The notes under the pieces: generated by a model
Databases searched by the model: none
Told to the model about the DNA's origin: nothing
What the model saw: the letters and a program-made list of their open reading frames with translations, nothing else
Program-made: the position numbers and the translations under genes
Assembly (NCBI RefSeq): GCF_020736705.1
Contig: NZ_CP085990.1
Coordinates: 806,001-870,000, forward strand
Direction of reading: 5' to 3'
DNA: 64,000 bases
DNA from: Psychrobacter sanguinis
GTDB taxonomy: Bacteria > Pseudomonadota > Gammaproteobacteria > Pseudomonadales > Moraxellaceae
Shown here: positions 61,692 to 64,000 of the stretch, piece after piece
Layout of the letters: every line of letters begins with the position of its first letter
Position numbering within the stretch: position 1 is the first letter of the stretch

Positions 61692-62924
61692 ATGAAATTT
61701 TTACATAACATGTTTGACCGCTTAGAGCCTAGCTTTACCAAAGGCGGCAAATACGAAAAATACTACGCTGTGTTTGAGATGTTTGATACTTTCTTACGTC
61801 AGCCTAGTAGCACTACCCATTCAGCCGCACACGTACGTGATGGTATCGATTTAAAACGCATCATGATTATGGTGTGGTTATGCACGTTCCCTGCTATGTT
61901 CTGGGGTATGTACAACGTGGGCCATCAAGCCCTTACCGCTATGGCTCAAATGGGGTTAGAAGCGGAAGGTTGGCGTACGGTTATTACCAATATGGCAGGG
62001 TATGATCCCAATAGTATTTGGGCCGCCTTCGTTTATGGCGCCATGCAGTTCTTACCTATCTATATCGTCACTTTCGCTGTCGGTATCCTTTGGGAAATTA
62101 TTTTCGCAGTAGTGCGTGGCCATGAAGTCAACGAAGGTTTCTTCGTGACCTCGGTGCTTTTCGCCCTATGCTTACCGCCAGACATTCCTTTATGGCAAGT
62201 GGCACTAGGCATTAGCTTTGGTGTTGTGGTGGCTAAAGAAGTATTTGGTGGTACCGGTAAAAACTTCTTGAACCCTGCCCTATCAGGTCGTGCTTTCTTA
62301 TACTTTGCTTACCCTGCTTATATGTCAGGGGATACTGTATGGACTGCGGTTGACGGTTTCTCAGGTGCCACCCCATTAGGTCTAGCGGCCATTGGTATTA
62401 CCCCAGATAAATTCGTCGATGCGTATGGCAATGCCATTACTTGGATGGATGCTTTCTTAGGTAATATGCAAGGAAGTATCGGTGAAGTATCAACTTTAGC
62501 TATTTTGCTAGGTATGATTGTATTGATCTGGACCCGCATCGCTTCTTGGCGCATTATCGCAGGCTGTGTCGTTGGTTTGGTTGCTACGTCAATGGTATTT
62601 AATGCCATCGGTTCTACCGAAAACTTGATGATGAACCTACCTTGGTACTGGCACTTAGTATTGGGCGGTTTTGCCTTTGGTGCGGTATTTATGGCGACGG
62701 ATCCTGTGTCTGCTGCTCATACTAATAAGGGCCGTTGGGCTTATGGTATTTTGATTGGTTTTATGACTGTATTGATTCGCGTCATTAATCCAGCTTTCCC
62801 AGAGGGTATTATGCTAGCGATCTTATTTGCTAACTTGTTTGCCCCTCTATTCGACTACTTTGTCACTCAAGCAAACATCAAACGTCAAACGGCTCGGAGG
62901 ATGCGTCATGTCCCAGCAGACTAA
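61692..62924 (+). CDS. nqrB: Na+-translocating NADH:quinone reductase subunit B
   Basis: Membrane subunit with about ten helices that carries a covalent FMN. The 410-aa protein shows [10 protein letters not shown], in which T227 is the expected FMN-linked threonine. [58 protein letters not shown] and [20 protein letters not shown] are conserved. The N-terminal [18 protein letters not shown] is also family-typical. Its 3' end overlaps the nqrC start by 17 bases. Confidence 0.97.
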   Translation: MKFLHNMFDRLEPSFTKGGKYEKYYAVFEMFDTFLRQPSSTTHSAAHVRDGIDLKRIMIMVWLCTFPAMFWGMYNVGHQALTAMAQMGLEAEGWRTVITNMAGYDPNSIWAAFVYGAMQFLPIYIVTFAVGILWEIIFAVVRGHEVNEGFFVTSVLFALCLPPDIPLWQVALGISFGVVVAKEVFGGTGKNFLNPALSGRAFLYFAYPAYMSGDTVWTAVDGFSGATPLGLAAIGITPDKFVDAYGNAITWMDAFLGNMQGSIGEVSTLAILLGMIVLIWTRIASWRIIAGCVVGLVATSMVFNAIGSTENLMMNLPWYWHLVLGGFAFGAVFMATDPVSAAHTNKGRWAYGILIGFMTVLIRVINPAFPEGIMLAILFANLFAPLFDYFVTQANIKRQTARRMRHVPAD

Positions 62925-63765
62925 GAAAAGTTCAAACTCAAATGTGACCACTATTATGGTGGCACTGGTCTTATGTTTGGTGTGTTCCGTAATGGTATCC
63001 GCCGTTGCAGTAGGCTTAAAACCAGCTCAAGTTGAAAACCAACTGCTGGACCGTAACAAAAACATCTTGGTGGCTGCAGGCTTATTTGACCCTGCTAAAG
63101 ACACCAACGCAGATGTAGAAAAGCGCTTTGCGGACTTCGAAGTTAAAATGGTAGACCTTGAAAAAGGTGAGTATGCGACTGAAGCGGACTTAGCTAAAGT
63201 AGGCATTACAGATGTCAATAACTACGACGATAACCAAGCGTCTAAAAACAAAGCGTTAAGTATTGACCTAGGTAATGATGACCCTGCCAGTATTGGTGCG
63301 GTTCCTAAATTTGCCAAAATTTATGTTAAAAATGATGCCAATGGTAAACCTGAGCTAGTGGTCCTTCCTGTAAGAGGCTACGGTCTTTGGGGTACAATTT
63401 ACGGCTTCTTGACGCTTGAGAGCGATCTAAATACCATTAAAGGTATTAGTTGGTACGATCACAAAGAAACACCGGGTCTTGGCGCACGTATTGAAGAACC
63501 AGAGTGGCGTGCAAAATGGCAAGGTATTCATGCCTATGATGACAAAGGCGAAGTGGCCACTGGGGTAACCAAAGCAGGTCAAAGCCGTGAAAACTGGGTA
63601 GATGGCATTAGTGGTGCCACCTTGACCAGTGCGGGTGTGAAAAACCTTATCCAGTTCTGGCTTGGCGATCGTGGATACAAGCCATTCTTAGATAATTTAC
63701 GTGGTGGCAAGCCAGATAGCGCAGCTAAACCTAACGCTGAAACCACGACGGGCGAGGAGGCATAA
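62908..63765 (+). CDS. nqrC: Na+-translocating NADH:quinone reductase subunit C
   Basis: Membrane-anchored periplasmic subunit with a second covalent FMN. The ATG at 62908 (CGGAGG upstream) gives 285 aa and starts [10 protein letters not shown] before the single membrane helix [20 protein letters not shown]. The FMN-binding motif [10 protein letters not shown] has T238 as the modified threonine. [15 protein letters not shown] and ETPGLGARI are conserved. An upstream in-frame ATG within nqrB is not used because the SD and signal anchor fit here. It ends one base before nqrD starts. Confidence 0.96.
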   Translation: MSQQTKKSSNSNVTTIMVALVLCLVCSVMVSAVAVGLKPAQVENQLLDRNKNILVAAGLFDPAKDTNADVEKRFADFEVKMVDLEKGEYATEADLAKVGITDVNNYDDNQASKNKALSIDLGNDDPASIGAVPKFAKIYVKNDANGKPELVVLPVRGYGLWGTIYGFLTLESDLNTIKGISWYDHKETPGLGARIEEPEWRAKWQGIHAYDDKGEVATGVTKAGQSRENWVDGISGATLTSAGVKNLIQFWLGDRGYKPFLDNLRGGKPDSAAKPNAETTTGEEA

Positions 63766-63766
63766 T

Positions 63767-64000
63767 ATGTCAACAGATACTAAAAAAATCTTGACCACGC
63801 CGATTTTTGACAACAACCCGATTGCACTACAAATCTTGGGTATTTGTTCGGCGCTTGCAGTAACGACCAGTGTCAAAAACGCTTTAGTAATGTGTATTGC
63901 TTTAACCTTAGTAACCGCATTCTCAAGCTTTTTTATCTCCATTATCCGCAACCGTATTCCCTCTAGTATTCGTATTATCGTGCAAATGACGGTAATCGCC
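63767..64000 (+). CDS. nqrD: Na+-translocating NADH:quinone reductase subunit D, N-terminal part
   Basis: The first 78 codons are visible and the gene runs off the right edge. The product starts with [32 protein letters not shown] and continues with [16 protein letters not shown], the first helices of the NqrD/RnfE family. NSVKNAL-type and [17 protein letters not shown] segments match NqrD. GGCGAGGAGG precedes the start. nqrE and nqrF are expected beyond the window. Confidence 0.93.
   Translation, partial: MSTDTKKILTTPIFDNNPIALQILGICSALAVTTSVKNALVMCIALTLVTAFSSFFISIIRNRIPSSIRIIVQMTVIA

Overview
The window looks like a chromosomal segment of a gammaproteobacterium of the family Moraxellaceae, most likely Psychrobacter. 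This is inferred from moderate GC with AT-rich spacers, a division/cell-wall (dcw) cluster without mraZ, an Na+-translocating NQR operon, and protein sequences close to gammaproteobacterial XerD, RapA, RlmA, YbaK and NqrA-D. No database was searched, so the genus is an inference.

Layout. 1-2.4 kb: the end of an aldehyde dehydrogenase gene, xerD, and rlmA (minus). 2.5-11.2 kb: a minus-strand division/peptidoglycan operon rsmH-ftsL-ftsI-murE-murF-mraY. 11.7-20 kb: gltX, a small secreted protein, a DsrE-family protein, a YgjP-type metallopeptidase, an EmrA/EmrB-like efflux pair and a pirin. 20.1-20.5 kb: tRNA-Ala(GGC) and tRNA-Glu(TTC) under one promoter. 21-25.2 kb: a membrane protein, an intact IS4-family element with a 13-bp target duplication, and a DegP/HtrA protease. 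The IS sits inside what was a shared bidirectional terminator of its two neighbours. 25.7-28.3 kb: a strongly structured non-coding segment ending in an intrinsic terminator, then a cation/proton antiporter. 28.4-37.3 kb: the normally contiguous pabC-mltG-tmk group, split by about 6 kb holding a compact YjbE/F/G/H-type exopolysaccharide secretion locus with fused genes, plus a divergent pair of small genes. 37.5-46 kb: a lipoprotein, aroE, a frameshifted FUSC-type transporter, an acyl-CoA dehydrogenase, a WG-repeat secreted protein between duplicated terminators, a PliG-like secreted protein, a CHMI-type isomerase and ybaK. 46-60 kb: rapA, a 2-hydroxyacid dehydrogenase, a DUF805 protein, an EamA transporter, an ABC exporter, an alpha/beta hydrolase, an AlkB-like dioxygenase with a perfect parS palindrome inside its coding sequence, a quinone-reductase-like MDR protein, a BON-MscS channel and hisA. 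60.3-64 kb: nqrABC and the start of nqrD.

Most genes are housekeeping. The most interesting material is the candidate structured RNA upstream of the antiporter, the terminator-targeted IS4 insertion, the parS site, the compact YjbEFGH-like island with its internal terminator, and a window-wide habit of short imperfect tandem duplications (units of 9-30 bp) in spacers and low-complexity coding tails. No CRISPR array, prophage, integrase or rRNA gene was seen.
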